Assembly: GCF_963678635.1 (NCBI RefSeq)
Contig: NC_087066.1
Coordinates: forward strand, 44,317,624-44,381,623
Direction: 5' to 3'
Source: Symsagittifera roscoffensis
Lineage: Eukaryota > Xenacoelomorpha > Acoela > Convolutidae
DNA: 64,000 bases
In this document: positions 10,244 to 23,900 of the stretch, piece after piece
Position numbering within the stretch: the first letter of the stretch is position 1
How the letters are laid out: every line of letters begins with the position of its first letter
Made by a program: the position numbers and the translations under genes
The notes under the pieces: generated by a model
What the model was told of the DNA's origin: nothing
The model's database searches: none
The model's input: only the letters and a program-made list of their open reading frames with translations

Positions 10244-12985
10244 CCCCACCGTACACCTATTTAAGGCTGCTTAAATTAAAAACGGAATTTAAAACTTAGA
10301 AACTAAATTAAAAACTTATAATCTGGAGTTGCTTATACTGTTATAGAGTTGCCCTTAAATATTTGCATATTCCCTAATCTACAACACAGAACACAAATAC
10401 GTGTTCAATTTATTTTTCGCAAGTAACAAATCATGGGATCAGCTGACTATAACCAAAGAAGAGATCAAAATTTGAATTGCTTCTTTTTCAAGGATTTTTT
10501 AAAATTAACTGATATCTTTAAACTACGTTCAATTAGGGTAGATGGCGCCTTAAAAAGAAACAATAAACAGCCTTTAAAACTTAGCTCCCTAAAATTTTCA
10601 AGCACTAAATAATGCGATAATTTAAGTTTAATCGTTTGGCGAATTGGATATTTGAAATGACAAGCAGCTTGCATTTGTTTATTCAGCTGCTGAATGCGTT
10701 AAAAAATAGGTGTTATGCGGAATATTTCTCCGCTAGAGTTTTTAAGCTACCTTGTTATTGCAGTTGTATCTTTAACTACATTTTAAAGCATCAATTGAGC
10801 ACTCTTGACATGCGGAAATTATCATACTTTTCAATTCCATAGCCTCGTGTTGTTTTTGGTTATGATTTGCATGTGTACCAATATGTAGTTCATCTAAATG
10901 CAAAACAATAATTTCATGGCTTTTGATTCAAAAGGACCTCAACCAAACAATTTTCGAGGAAGAAGTCTTGTATTTTGTATCATGTTAGTAACGAGACAAG
11001 GATAACATTTGCATCAATTTTGTCTTTAATGAATCTTTTGTTAAAAAAACTATGTCATGTTGGGCTCTGAAGACGTGATTTTACGCCATCTTATCAAAAT
11101 TGTTTATTGTAAAAAGTCAATAAACCAGTTTGAAAATTTTCCTTCATCTTTTAGCACACAGGGCGAAAAATCATAAGATTGACAGGTCGCGTTTCGCGTT
11201 ACTACAGAACCGAATACGTGTTTTTGTTTCTGTTTTTGGTGAAAAAATTTTCTGGAATGTACTACGTAACGATTGACGGATTTGATTTTTAAAGAGAATT
11301 TTTCAGACTTAAAAGAAATTATTTTTTGTTAGTGGCTACAGTGCTAATTTTAATTATCGGAACAAAACGGAAAAAACTTAAAAATTAAAGCGCGCTTTTC
11401 TCAAATTGATTTGACTTTAGACAAAAATTGATGACCACAAAACTTTCTAGGAAATGCCAAAATTTTACCCCAAAAACGGTTATTTTCGGCTTTTAGTCAA
11501 TCAAAAAAAACGCCAAAGGTATTGATTTAAATATCCACAAATTATATCAAAGTGAGCCTCTTATATAGCATAGCAAAAATTAAGGAGGATATGGTCGCCT
11601 CCATTCTGTGTAAGTAAATTTAATTTCGTTTCATAATCAAAGCATGTCAATATTACTATATCAATTACCATTTGTTTAATTAAAACAACTTTTAGTCCAT
11701 TTGCTCCAATTTTTGGAGATTCTACCCTTCTTAAACTTTGTTGGGCGGCTACATAAAAGGCTCACTTTAATTGTTTTTTCTCAGTAATTGAACCGATAGT
11801 TGCGGAAAATTTTTTTGATAGATTTAAAAAGCCGAATGGCCTTTTTTTGGGGTAAAAAGTCGGAGAGTTTCACAGAACAAATTGCACCATTTCATTTCTG
11901 TTAAAGAAGGTTCTAATATTTTTTCACCTTATGCCAACCAAAAAAAGGCCTTTTAAGTTTCAAATTTAAGCTTTTTTCAGGATTATTTGAATCAGCTTTG
12001 TAACCTTTGTGACGGTGGCCTGAACACTGCTTTGTAACCTTGTCATGAGAAGTCATATTTTTCAGGCTCATTATTTATATGTTACAGGTACACTTTCAAG
12101 CCTTGCAGCGCAGACAATTAAGAAATGATGACAAAATTCAAAAAAGGTAGTGTAAGTTTGTTTAAAAGCACTAAAAGAATGTGTTTGGCATCTATCGACT
12201 CTTACTCGCGTAATATGGAGTTTACATTATCTTTGAGTTTTCAGAATTTGCTTCACACCGAACCGATAAATATAAAAAATTACTCAATATTCATAGAAAA
12301 AAAACTCAAGAATACTGAAGATATGAAAAAACTCAAAGATATGAAAATTATCATTAAATTAAAAAACTAAATTCAAAGCTTTTGAAAAAGTCGATTCAAA
12401 GCTTTTCTGATCTTTTAGGATCTCTGTAAGACTCACATGTGTTTTACGGTTGAATTAGTTCTTCATGGAGAGTGAGAGATTCGTGACTAGATACACCAGA
12501 AGAGAAACCGTCAAAGAGATCAAAATTTCAGTACAAGTATTCAAGTCACTTCAAATACGCAAACACTGATGCTAATTTTTTTATGCTTTCATTTAACTAA
12601 GAAAAAATTTAAAGACGGATTAAATCTCCGATTACGTGTGAAAAATTTTTAATAGCACGAAATAAATCGCACGATTATTGTTTCAAATTACGAACAAACA
12701 TAATCGTTTTCGACAACACTGAGATGAAGCGTAGACTGAATCATAATTTGTGATTATCAATAAACAAATATAAAGATATGTTTCACCTTGGTTCATTTTT
12801 GACAGAGTTACGATGATTTGAATTGGGAGTTATTGGTAACTATCAATCAAGTTGGAACAATTAACACGCGATGTATTTCAACCTATTAAAGAGCAAGCGG
12901 CAAGCTAAAGCATTCCAAATTGAACAGGACTGCTCGTATCAATGCGAAGCCCTGACTGTCTTTCAAGGCCCATGGAGCAGTAATA
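10244..12985 (+). repeat. Large dispersed repeat, copy 2
   Basis: Shares the start CCCCACCGTACACCTA with copy 1 and stays colinear to about 12985 (both end near a block containing tggagcagt). It carries about 1.1 kb of extra sequence (10.93-12.05 kb, including a foldback element) and a second insert at about 12565-12900. The second insert's segment with gacggattaa and ctcc resembles 14828-14845. No gene is visible. Confidence 0.65.
11548..11769. mobile_element. 222-bp foldback/MITE-like element
   Basis: Ends in an imperfect inverted repeat: left arm caaagtgagcctcttatata (from 11548), and right arm whose reverse complement is taaagtgagccttttatgta (to 11769). Weaker complementarity extends inward to about 40 bp. 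It is non-coding and sits inside the extra block of repeat copy 2, so the two insertions are nested. Confidence 0.6.
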
Positions 12986-13044
12986 AAACTAAAAAAGCTA
13001 GCGTGTAACGCAACCTCCGGTACTCATAAAAAACAGTTTATAAT

Positions 13045-14275
13045 GGAAATAGGATCTGCATTCTTTGAGTGTACTCTGACAGCACCCAATTACAAGGTTC
13101 GTAATTACAATCTTTGCAAAATTTTTTATTCAAGTTTTTTTCTAAGCAAATTTTGGAGAACCATGAAAATTTTTGAAGTTTTTTTATAAGCTCTTCAAAA
13201 AAATTTAAAATGAACTAAGAAACGTCACATATGGGAAACTAAAAGCAATTGAGCAGTCGCATTTAGACGCAAGATTTGCAACTTTTGAGAGTACTTTTAT
13301 AGTACCCAACTACAACGTTGAGAAATTCAAATCTGGAGAAACTTCAGGTATTTTTGAGAACCAGAAGAAAATTCACATTTCGAAAACTTCCAAGATTTCA
13401 GCAGTCTTATTTGATTGCAATACTTTGAAAGTACTCTGACAGCACTCAATTACAGGGTTGGGAATTTCACTTTAGTGTACTATTTTGTAATTTGAGTTTT
13501 CTGAAAATGTATTAAAAAATCACAAAAATCGACTCATCTCTTTGAGTAAAAAGATTTGAGCATTCTTAATTGGAGGCCAAATTTGCAACCCCTGAGATGA
13601 CTCTGACTGCCCCCAACTACAGGTTAGGAATTTCAAAATTTTTTGAAAAAGCACAAAAAATTTCAGATCTGGAAAAGTGCAACATTTTGAGCAGTCATAT
13701 TTGGAGACAAAAATTGCAACTCCTGAGAGTACCTTGACCGATTACAATAACAGGATTGAGATCTTCAACGTTTTGGAATTTTTTAACATCTAAGTTTTTT
13801 TTGAAAATTTCGGAGAAAGTCATAAAAAACGTCGTATCTCGAAAACTACCAAGATTTGAGCAGTCATATTTGGAGGCAACATTCGCAACTCCTGAGAGTA
13901 CATTGACAAAATCTCACCACAGAGATGCGAATATCAATTCTTGTGATATTTTTTATAAAAATTTTCTGAATTTTTAAAAAAAGTCATAAAAAAGAGTCAA
14001 ATCTCGAAAACTTCAAGAATTTGGGCAGCCATAATCAGAGATAAATTCGCTACCCCTGAGAGTACCCTCACAATATCCAACAACAGGAATGAGATCCTCA
14101 ACTTTTGGAATTTTTTTAAATCTAAGTTTTTGAAACTTTTTGAAAAAATCATAAAAAACGTCATATCTCGAAAACAACAAGGATTTGAGAAGTGAGATTT
14201 GGAGGCAAGATTCGCAACCCCTGAGAGAACTCTGACAGCACCCAACTACAGAGAGAAAATTTCAAAAATTGAGAA
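13045..14275 (+). repeat. Minisatellite of about 150-bp units, seven to eight copies
   Basis: A block containing ttgagcagtcatatttgg followed by gcaactcctgagagtac recurs at about 13252, 13395, 13558, 13690, 13856, 14019 and 14184. Spacings are 132-166 bp. A partial unit precedes at about 13065. Each unit also holds a cgtcatatctcgaaaac motif and a poly-A/T-rich linker. ORFs here arise from the repeat and are unlikely to be genes. Confidence 0.85.
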
Positions 14276-14315
14276 ACATTTTTTGAAATTAAATTTTCTA
14301 GAATCTTAACCATAG

Positions 14316-14662
14316 CAATATACGATATAGCTTAAACGTGAATTTTTTTTTATAGAACATGCAAAAATAATACGTTGAAAAAGCCTAAACATGGCGAGAT
14401 AGTGAAGCCCGCATTTAAATATATAATAGATAGATAGATGAAAGTTTAAAAATTAGGAGACGGGTTGACAGACATAATGATATTAATGAAAAAAGCAGGT
14501 ATAGACAGACAGAAAAAATTACTGAAAATTCTTCAGCTTTGCAATATATGATATTGCTTAAACATGAAAAACTCTTTCGTTAAACATTCAAAATTACTAT
14601 GCTTAAAAATGGGAGATAGCTGTCAATCTCATTTAAATATAGTATAGATAGATATAGATTAA
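14316..14662 (+). repeat. Two direct repeats with GATA tracts
   Basis: A block of about 115 bp (atgatattgcttaaac ... cccgcatttaaatata, then atagatagata) occurs at 14316-14430 and again at 14540-14662, with moderate divergence. It is non-coding. Confidence 0.6.
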
Positions 14663-15763
14663 CTGTAATAAACTACAATGAAAAAAAAATTATTTAAAAA
14701 TTGAGATTTTTTGTGACAATCATTCCCCCACACGCCATATAAAGTACAAAGTGATAGATTTCGCTGCTAGTAACTAATTAATTATGGCAAATAAGCGTCT
14801 TTCAACCAATTTCGAACGATTTCTGAGACGGATTAACTCTCCGCTTACGCGTTAATAGAGCGAAAAATATTGTCCCGTTAATAGTCCCAAATCGCCCAAC
14901 ATGGCATTCTTTAAAGCCTCATAACTTAACGAAAAACGATCACAGCTAAAATATCTTTTCAAATTTAAGCTCAGGACAACAATACCTTTTGAATGATAGA
15001 AAAAATCATTCAAAAATGGCTAGTTAAAAAGTCTAAAAAAACATCCAGAGCTTAAATATGCCAATACTTTCGTTACGAAAGTCGGGGAAAAAAGCAAGCA
15101 GTTTGCTGTTAAAAATACGTTAGCAGACTTAAACAGTAAAATATTTCATTTTTTACTTCACCCAGCGTAAAAAATGGAAATAAACTCAATATCTTGAATA
15201 TTAAAAAAAATTTAACCTATTTTTTTTCGATTGCCGTCAGCGGACAGTCTCATTCAAGACTTCGCGCTAATACGAGCAGTATTGTTAAATTTTAACACGA
15301 ACCTTTCCCAGTTAATACTGTTTAAGAGTATTAATTAATCAAAAACCAATTATTTTTCCTGTGCGATTTTCAATCCACAGGCGCCATTTTTAGTTTTATC
15401 ATGGAGACGAGATTCATTAGTTTAGTTTACATGCTTGTTTATTAGGGGATTAAGTTTGGTTTCAATTTATCACGCAGGCAGACTAGACTGCAGGAAGTCA
15501 AAGTTTACGGTAATAGTTTTTATGGTGTTCAATTGTAGGACGTCAATATTGGAGATTTTTATTAATTAACTATAGAATTAGGGAATGTTATAGCATCAAA
15601 GCCTGACTAAAGTAGAATTCAGTATCAATTTGGCACCATCAGATTTTTCATTATCGTATTTTTGACAATTTTGGAGCCGAAAAAAAAACAGCGGCAATTT
15701 AGCAGTGGCAATTTTAAATTTTACAAGCGTGCAACGCACCTGCGGTGCTTCAAATAGATTAAT
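14663..15763. other. No gene seen
   Basis: AT-rich intergenic DNA. The segment at about 14790-14880 resembles an insert in the 12.6-kb region, so at least part is repetitive. Nothing else was recognised. Confidence 0.4.
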
Positions 15764-16000
15764 GAACGTCGGAAAAGAGTAATGAATGCAAGTAAACATA
15801 AAAAACACTTACTTACTTAGAAAAAAATCTCACTTTTCGAATTTCAACGAAAAAAAAAATAGACGTCCAATAAGCTCTTTGAATTTCTAGAACTATTTAT
15901 GACTAGCGCTTTTTTGATAACATGAACCCAAGTAGAGAAAACTGGATCAATAGGTAAAGTTTTTCTAGATCTTGATTTTTTAAAAAGCATACAAAACGGC
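15764..16000 (+). repeat. Family F1 repeat, 5' part only
   Basis: Matches the first half of the F1 family: gtcggaaaagagtaatgaa, then aagctctttgaatttctaga, then gagaaaactggatcaatagg. The second half is missing, and the terminal hairpin seen in other copies is lost. Confidence 0.6.
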
Positions 16001-17635
16001 ATATATAAGATAATTTGAGCAATTTGGGCTGAATTCGTTATGAGCCAAGATACTTGAATTTGAATTCATTATGAACCAAGATACAAGTAATTCTGTTAAA
16101 CAAGTTGTTAACCCGAAAAACGAAGTCTATAATTCGATTTGATAACGCTTGCTAATCGCAAGCGTAAAGAACTATTCAGTACCTTAAGAGGTAGTCGGGA
16201 CATCGGGACATTCAAGGCGTTGCCCTGATACGCGGAGTCTTGTTAGCAATGATTCGTCGCTTCAGTTAAACAAGTAGCTCACCTTAAAATCCATGTTCCC
16301 ATTTGATTAAGCTTGCTTTGCAAGCGTAAAAAAGTTTTTCTTTACATACAATTAAAACAGTAAGATCTGCAGACCAGACTTTAAAAATATATTTCGACAA
16401 ACTTTCTGTAAATAGAAATTTGTAGGGTACAATATGATGTCTTTTAATATTCTTCTAGTTAATTGGCTAAAATTTATAGTTTGATTTTGGATGACAAAAG
16501 ACCAGCAAAAATTTCCCCATTTTAGGGTTAAAACTTTGGGACGATTTTCGAATGGTTCAATATTGAGACTGGTTAAATTATAAGCAACCGTGTTGCTCCT
16601 AAAAGTAAACCAGCATGGTATATCTAGACTTAAACTCATTTGGAAAAAGAGCTTAATTTTCGAATACTTTTTCTTAATATTTCGACTGCACACTAAGTTC
16701 TATTGAGTTCCATTCAAAAAAGAAAACAAAATAAAGGCGCGCATTGGTATTTCCAGAGACAGCCAAGAAAACAAAGCGGACACGAGTAGTTGAACTGATT
16801 CCTTCGATCGAAAACTGCATTTTACTCTCATCAAATCATCGTCAACAATTGATTGGGTTGGCGGGTGGTTGAATTTCGGCTGGCTGTTTCTGATATTGCT
16901 GAAGCGCTCTATTGGGAGTGCATGGCATCGCTACACAGAGATGTTAAAATGGCCAATGGAATGCAGATATTTCTGGCTGCATAATAAGGAGATGTAGTAG
17001 TGAAGGAGTTGCTGTTGATAAAAATTGGCGGGGCAGCACCTCGTGAAAAGTAAAAAGGAACTCGCGATACTGAGGTAATTTAGCAACAGAATTATTGACG
17101 AGCTCCGCAGAGGAGGAGAAATAAATAGCAATATACTAATACTAGTCACAAGGTGCCCATACAACCCAGCTCATTGAAAACGCGTTGGCAGTCTATAAGA
17201 AGTGAAACCACTGACGACATTTGAATCATGTGGCCAAGTAAAGTGGAACACTAATAAACATCGCTGGTTTGAGCTTGGGTCGGGAGTAACATGGACGAAA
17301 ATAAGTGATTAAATTAAACTCTATGTAGCCTCACCAGACGTTTGAAGCTTCGAATGGACGAGACATTTAAGGAAGGGTTCAGGGGTTTGTTTGGTTCTGT
17401 TCTCGTAACTGAGCAAATGGAAGAAAAAACCGCCGAATAATGAGGTGGTCAGATCAGATCAGCAGACAGTTCAGTTCGATGCTAATTGAGGAAGCCGTCT
17501 TTGATCAAAGGTACATGTACATAGAAGCTATCAATTGAGTACAGTTTTTATTTGCAGTGAGTGATTTTCGATGCAGGAAGAGATGATTTCTATTTCAAAT
17601 ATCGCAGCCTCAGTTTCTTCTCGTGTCGTCGTCAT
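16001..17635. other. Region downstream of CNOT2, no gene recognised
   Basis: Contains two related short blocks ending in a gcttgc...gcaagcg palindrome (16140-16170 and 16305-16330). Open stretches at 16352-16693 and 16931-17164 (minus) lack recognisable motifs and have AT-driven composition, so I do not call them genes. Confidence 0.4.
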
Positions 17636-17641
17636 TTTATT
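17636..17641 (-). terminator. Candidate CNOT2 poly(A) signal AATAAA
   Basis: Minus-strand AATAAA lies 83 nt beyond the CNOT2 stop codon. A second AATAAA is at 17547-17552. The short 3' UTR is plausible, but cleavage cannot be located from sequence alone. Confidence 0.5.
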
Positions 17642-17723
17642 GCGCAATTTGTGATGTAATAAGTTGCGCAATGTGCCATGATGTCATAAATGTTTGTTGC
17701 AGTCTTAGCTGTCCCGTTCCTAC

Positions 17724-17955
17724 TCAATGCACTTGACTGTGTGCCGGGTGATAATTGTTTGCGTTGGGCAGTTGAGGTTTGTCCTCCAGTTTCTCGTACT
17801 CCAGTCGGAAGTCTTTAGGAACTTTTCTCCACAATTTGGGGTCGAAAAACAGATAAGTTCCCTGTTCGTATTGGTCGAACTTCTGGGCCTGGTACCCGGG
17901 GGCCCGTGTTAGCCACATTCGTTCCGTCTTGTGGTATCTCCAGTCATGCGCATAC
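17724..17955 (-). CDS. CNOT2: CNOT2 exon 10 (C-terminal NOT box and stop)
   Basis: 232 nt after a CTTAG acceptor. Encodes YAHDWRYHKTERMWLTRAPG, then YEQGTYLFFDPKLWRKVPKD and LEYEKLEDKPQLP, ending in TGA at 17726-17724. This is the conserved C-terminal end of the NOT domain. It is separated from exon 9 by a 5.4-kb intron. Confidence 0.92.
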
Positions 17956-20900
17956 CTAAGCCAGAACATAACACTGATTAACCTCAAACAGGCAAAAAGT
18001 AATTAGTCACCAAGCATTGCCAAAATATTCGACGTAATCACATGCTGTGCAAGAAGCACAGAATACTGTGACCGCGGGATTTAATGCAGATCATTCTTGG
18101 ACACCCCTCTATAGTCCATAGTTCCTTCCCACTTCGTCAAGTCGGAACAATTAAAAACATAGCCAACAGACAGTTGGAAAAAAAGTCAATGACTCTACGT
18201 TGATTGACACGTTTAAAAAGGTCGCTGCATAAAATCATTAGATTTTTTTTGGTATCATTCATAATCAAAGCAAAAATCCTCGAACCGCTTCTCAAAACTG
18301 GGAATACTTTCATTGCATGTCGAATAACGATACCGAGGTTTTTATATTAACAAATCACACAAAACCATCTGAAGGAGCTCACTGGAGAACGAAATTTAAA
18401 CTCCGATTGCAACATGACTTTGAAAAACGATCTTCAAAAATTGAACAAGATAGCGTTAACAGAGAGTTGGAGTCTTCATGAGCTTCAGCAAGCCGAATAA
18501 ACACTTATTTCTAGGATTTTATCTGCTCTTCAATTTTTTTAAACATAGTCAACTGACAGTTGGAAAAGAATAATGAACGCAAAGAAACAGAAAAAAAACT
18601 GACTTCTTTTTTGCAGCCTTCAAACTGCAAAATCGCAGCCTTCAAATTTCGGAGAAAAAAATACATGGCCTTAAGCCTCTTTGAAGTTTTAAAACAATTT
18701 GTAATTGACAATTTTTACATAAATTAACCCAATTTGAGAAAACTGGATCAATACATAGATTTTATTTCGCTAAGAAATCTGATAATTAAATTCTTTTTTC
18801 GAAACTAGAATTCGATCATATTTTTCGCCGATAGTGGAATTTGCCTTCCTTTTAACAATAGAAATGAACTGAACTTACAAGAAATCAAAACTCAAACCGC
18901 AAAAAAATTAAGCGTGAACAAATTTAAAGACTTTCCTGGAAAAAAAACTATCGAGACCTATGTAAGAGTACCCACTACCTTCATTACTCTTAATAACCTT
19001 AACTATAATGCCCTTTCCGTTTCAGGATATTTCTTTGTTGATGCATTTAAAAAATAGCCCACAGACAGTGGGAAAAGTGTAAAAAAAACAAGGAAACAGC
19101 AAAAAAGTTGATTAACAACGCTTGATCATTTTAAAACTTTTTTAGAAAAAACATATCACATGGAATTTTAAAGACTGTTTATGATTTGCACGTTTTTCTT
19201 CAAGTTACCACGTTTAAAGAAACTGGGTCAACATGTATTTTTTTTTATTCCACTGGGAGTTCTAAAAATTTACTCTTCGTGACCATTCAACTTTTGCCTC
19301 CATTTAACAAAGGGAATGAATTGAAATTTAAAAGCAAATCGTAACTCAAATTGCGAAAAATCAAACTTGAACGTGGACAAAATTAAAAAAAACTTTCTTG
19401 ATGAAAAATAAACAAACTCATAAAAACATTTATAAATGAAAATCACTTGGTTTTTTACACTTGAAAATGAGAGATCACCACAATGATATTCGAAAATATA
19501 AGTGCGACAACATTGGCATTAGCATTTTAAGCAAAATAACGCTAATTTTAAAAATCGAAAGATCTCGATTTGTTTTTAAAATGACTAATCACAGAACGTC
19601 GAAAAACATTGAATAAAACGCTATACAAGCTCTGTTGAATGTTTATCAATAACTTAGACATGTAAGCTTATTATGGTGTTGTCAAATTTAATCAAACACT
19701 AACTTACCCCAAATAATAAAAGATCGACAACAGACAGTTGAAAAGAGTCAATAAACGCAAATCACAGAAAAAGTGACTTATTTATTTAAAAAATAAATGG
19801 CCTTGATGGTCTTTGAATTTCAAGGCGAATTTATGCTTAAAATTTTTTGATAAATGAATCAATTAGAGAAAACTTGATCAACAGATAAAAAAAATTGATT
19901 CTATTGGAAAATCCAAAATTAAAATCCATTTTCAAAAAAGAAGTTGTTCATGGGAGCGCATTTCCCCTAACATTTAGAAAATGAATTTGCACTGAACTCA
20001 AAAAGTTCAACTCTACGTTAATGCATTCATAAATACAATGATGTGTGAATGCACATCTTGAGCATATTAGAGAATTTTAAGACTTATTCCTGTAAAAAAA
20101 AATCAACAAGACCTATATTAGAATCTTTATACCTTCAGTGACTCTTAATAAGTGAGAGTTAGAAAAATATAGAACCTTAGAGATTTTGAAAAATAGTATT
20201 GAAAGCAGAGTATAGAAACAAGAAGAAATCAAGATATACTCAAACCAAAAAAGCTGCCCGAAATAGTCACATTGGAAATTTGATACACAGAGGCCAAGCA
20301 GTAGCTTTAAAAAAAAATTAATGTCCAGTACATATAACTAATGAGTTTTGAAAAAAAACGCCCTCTCTTCGAATCGAACCACAGGCCTCGAACATCCAAG
20401 TCAACTGTCATTCACTGTTCTACTGAGGCTTAAAGAACCTAAAAACTAGCCAAGGATAAAGCGGAGAACATGCTTTTAAAATGTCAATACTATGCAGCAA
20501 AAATTTACTAAAACGAGCACTACTTTACGAAAACTAGACTGGAAAAAATTAACTTGCAATATAACACACAATGATCGCAAGCTCGCGGTGGAATAATCAC
20601 TTAACTAGAACTGACACACAGAAGCGAAGTTGTACCCCACAACAACGAGCCAAAAACGGCAGAAAGGAGCTCCCAAAATGGTGAAGAGAAAACAAAAAAT
20701 ATATAGAAATAAGCCGTGAACGAATATCGATTTTGAAAAAATAGTCATAGGAAAAAGACAATTGGAAAAGTGCCTCTGACTCGTCAAAAGTCAGAAAACT
20801 ATTGCTTTTTTTCGGATATTTTTCAATTTTTGAGTTGCCAAAATATTACCTTAAATAAGTCTCAAAATCATTTATAATAGATACAATTTTCCGCAGAAAA

Positions 20901-23900
20901 ATGATAAGAAATCACACGAACTAATCACACTTGCCTCAACGACGTACCCATCGCATCTTAGGTGTTTCAACTACCATGAATATTTTAATTTAGGATATCA
21001 GGCAGCAACGAGGATGCTTCAAATGACGGATACTAATCACAATTTTTTTTTCATTTAACATGATCACTTTGATTTGCGCAGGAAACAGTTGTGTTGATCT
21101 AATAACACTACGCTCAGGTTTATGAAACAGTTGTATGAACATAACCAACAGACAGTTCGAAAATAGTCAAAGAACGCAAGGAAACAAAAAATTACTGACT
21201 TGTTTTTTTTTGAAAATTTTCAGCTTTCGATCTTCGAAACAAAAATTTGACCGCTTTCAGTTTCCATAATTAATTAAAAATAACATTTTTTAAATGAAAC
21301 TAACCAAAATTGTGGCTCAGGTGAAGCTGGCCTTTGCAAACACTAGCAAAAAAACGACAAAAAAAGCAGCTAAAAAAGAAGTAAAAATAAGCCTCGAATT
21401 AGTAGAACTTTTGCTACGCGTCGGATTCCAACCTGCAACCTTCTGACTAGGATTCTCACGTCATTAGGAGACTCACTCCCCTCTAGGCCACGGACGCGTA
21501 ACAATCAACAAACACTTGCCAAAATGAAAGTGGAGAAAATATGCTATGAAATTTCCAATGCCACAGATCGAGATTAGAGCAAAAGCGCCACCAAATCAGC
21601 ACTTCTATAGATCTAGTCCAATTTCCCCCAGGCTTTCTATTTCAGTTTTGAAAAACCATTTTAACGGAGTCATAATATAATGAAACCTGGCATGGTGCAC
21701 AAATGAATAATTAAGAACATATTTGTTCTTCATACCTTACAACCTCATACCAGGCGTTTAGCCACAATCACACGTGAAACAATTTTAAAATAGAAAATTT
21801 GAAAGCTCAAAAAAGGCCACTTCTATTTGTGAGTTAAGTCGAAAAAAGCAGATTTATACAATTACAACTGCGCTAGCTAGTGCAAACACAGCCAACCGAG
21901 AGTTGGAAAAGAGTCATTGAACGCAAGTAAACAGAAAAAAGGTACTGAATTGTTTTTTTTCGAAATTATCTCAACGTTCCAATTTCAAGGACAAAAATGC
22001 CTCTAGAGCACTTTTAAGTTCTAGAACAATTTATGGTTAACACTTTTAAATATAAAATTAAACCAATTTGAGAAAAAAATGGATCAGTAAGTAAAATTTT
22101 TATTTTGCTGGGGAATCCGCTTTCGAAACTAGAAGATCCACCTTCGAAACTAGAAGTCGATCACGCTTTTTGTGATCTTTACACTTTTGCTGTTTGATAG
22201 TGGAGCTTGCCTTCCAGTTAGCAACAAAAATGAACTGAACTTACAAAGAAATCAAAAGTCAAGCAGAAAAAAAGTAAACTTTAGCCCGAACCAAATAAGA
22301 CTTTTCTTGAAAAAAAAAAAATCATCACGACATAAATAAGAATCTGAAATACGTTCGACTTAAAATTTGATCAATAGGTAAATCATTTCTTCAGCTGGGA
22401 AATCTTAAAAACAAAATCAATTTCGAAACTAGAAGTACATCACGTTTTCCGTGACCTTTACTCTTTTGCTGTTCGAAAGCGGAGTTTGCTTGCCTTCTTT
22501 TCAAAAGAAAAGATTTTTAGTTTTTTCCTGAAAAACAAAACAATCATCACGTCGTAGATAGGAGTCTGAACTACGTTGAAGTCCGCGAAAAATCAAATAG
22601 TAAATCTTTATCCTAAAATCAAAATATTCATCACGATCTATATAAGAGTCTTAACAGCGTTCATTGACTCAAAAAATAAATACATTATAGCTCTATTATT
22701 TTGCAGGAGCTAAAATTGTTTTCAGGCGTCGAACTAAAGAAGTGGCAATGCAAAATGACACCAGCTTAGCCAGCATGGTGAGCGGTGGTGAAGTGGCCCT
22801 CCCTGAAACGAGCTGGTTGCTTGAGGGTGAGGCAACGCTTCCCAGCCCAGAAAAATAGGCAAAAAAGTGCATGTTTATCTTAACCAGGGGCACAATAGCG
22901 GTTCTCCGTTAAGAGCTAAACCGCTCGTATGTTGATCCTTTCCCTTGTGGATAAATCATCTTTATCTTAATAAAATGTTTCAGACAAATTTTAACTTATT
23001 TGTAGAAAAACCAAAAAACTAAGAAAGGCGAAACTGCACTTCGCGTACAAAAAAGAAAAAGCACAGCACACGAAAATTTGGTATATTGGCTAGAACCCTG
23101 GGCCTTCTGATCACCGCCTTAGCTCCGTTTTTGTATATATCAAAAGAATTTTGCGACAGTTAAACAAAATCTATACATCCCAAAAACGCGTTTGAATTAA
23201 AATACGGGCAGAATCCCGAGAAAACTTTACAATCAAACAACATTTGATTATTATCCTTAATAATAAAGTTTAAGTGCCAATGAAGAGAGATGCTAACTAA
23301 TTTAGCATGAGGTCAATATAGCTGTCGTGTAAGTTACTAACAATTCAGCAGCTGCGGCGAGTTGCAGTACATCATTGATGTTTGTATAAAATAAGTAGAA
23401 CAAAGTGTCCTCGCCGTATTTGCTCAGCTTGATAGGTGCCAGCCTTTCGCGAATGTGCAGATTTGTCAAGTACTCAGAGGGCACGAAGAAGTCGATGTCC
23501 TGGGGTCGACAGGGAGTCTCCGCGAAGGGACTTTGAAATGTGCTGAACAGACTGAAACGGTACAGTTGCTGCAAACATTCAGATCGCACCGCACGATATA
23601 CATTTATCATCGGTCTAAAAAACGAAACGGAGGAAAGAAAAAGAAAAAAAGCGCCGACGAAAGTCTTACTCTGTAGAACTGAGGTTTAATCCCAGATTCT
23701 GCAGATCACTGCCCAATGCTAGTTGCACTAAGTTAGAGTCTCTCTCAGCCGCACGGATGAAAGTCAACAAGCCCACAATTCCGAATTGGTCCGTCACCAT
23801 GCCACGTGGAATGTTTGTCACCAGTCCGTCGCCTGACGTCTGGATGCCCGTCTTGGAAGATTCCAGAGACCCGCTCTGACCATCCAGTTTATCGCCAGCC

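Noticed and set aside
13045-14275. CRISPR-like array
   Set aside because: Units are about 150 bp with gradual divergence and no short exact repeats with unique spacers; the genome is eukaryotic.
16352-16693. 113-codon minus-strand ORF downstream of CNOT2
   Set aside because: AT-driven composition, no motif, no splice or poly(A) support.
21416-21499. Functional tRNA-Arg gene
   Set aside because: The acceptor-like ends pair, but the T-stem has mismatches, the B box deviates, and the length and loops are irregular.
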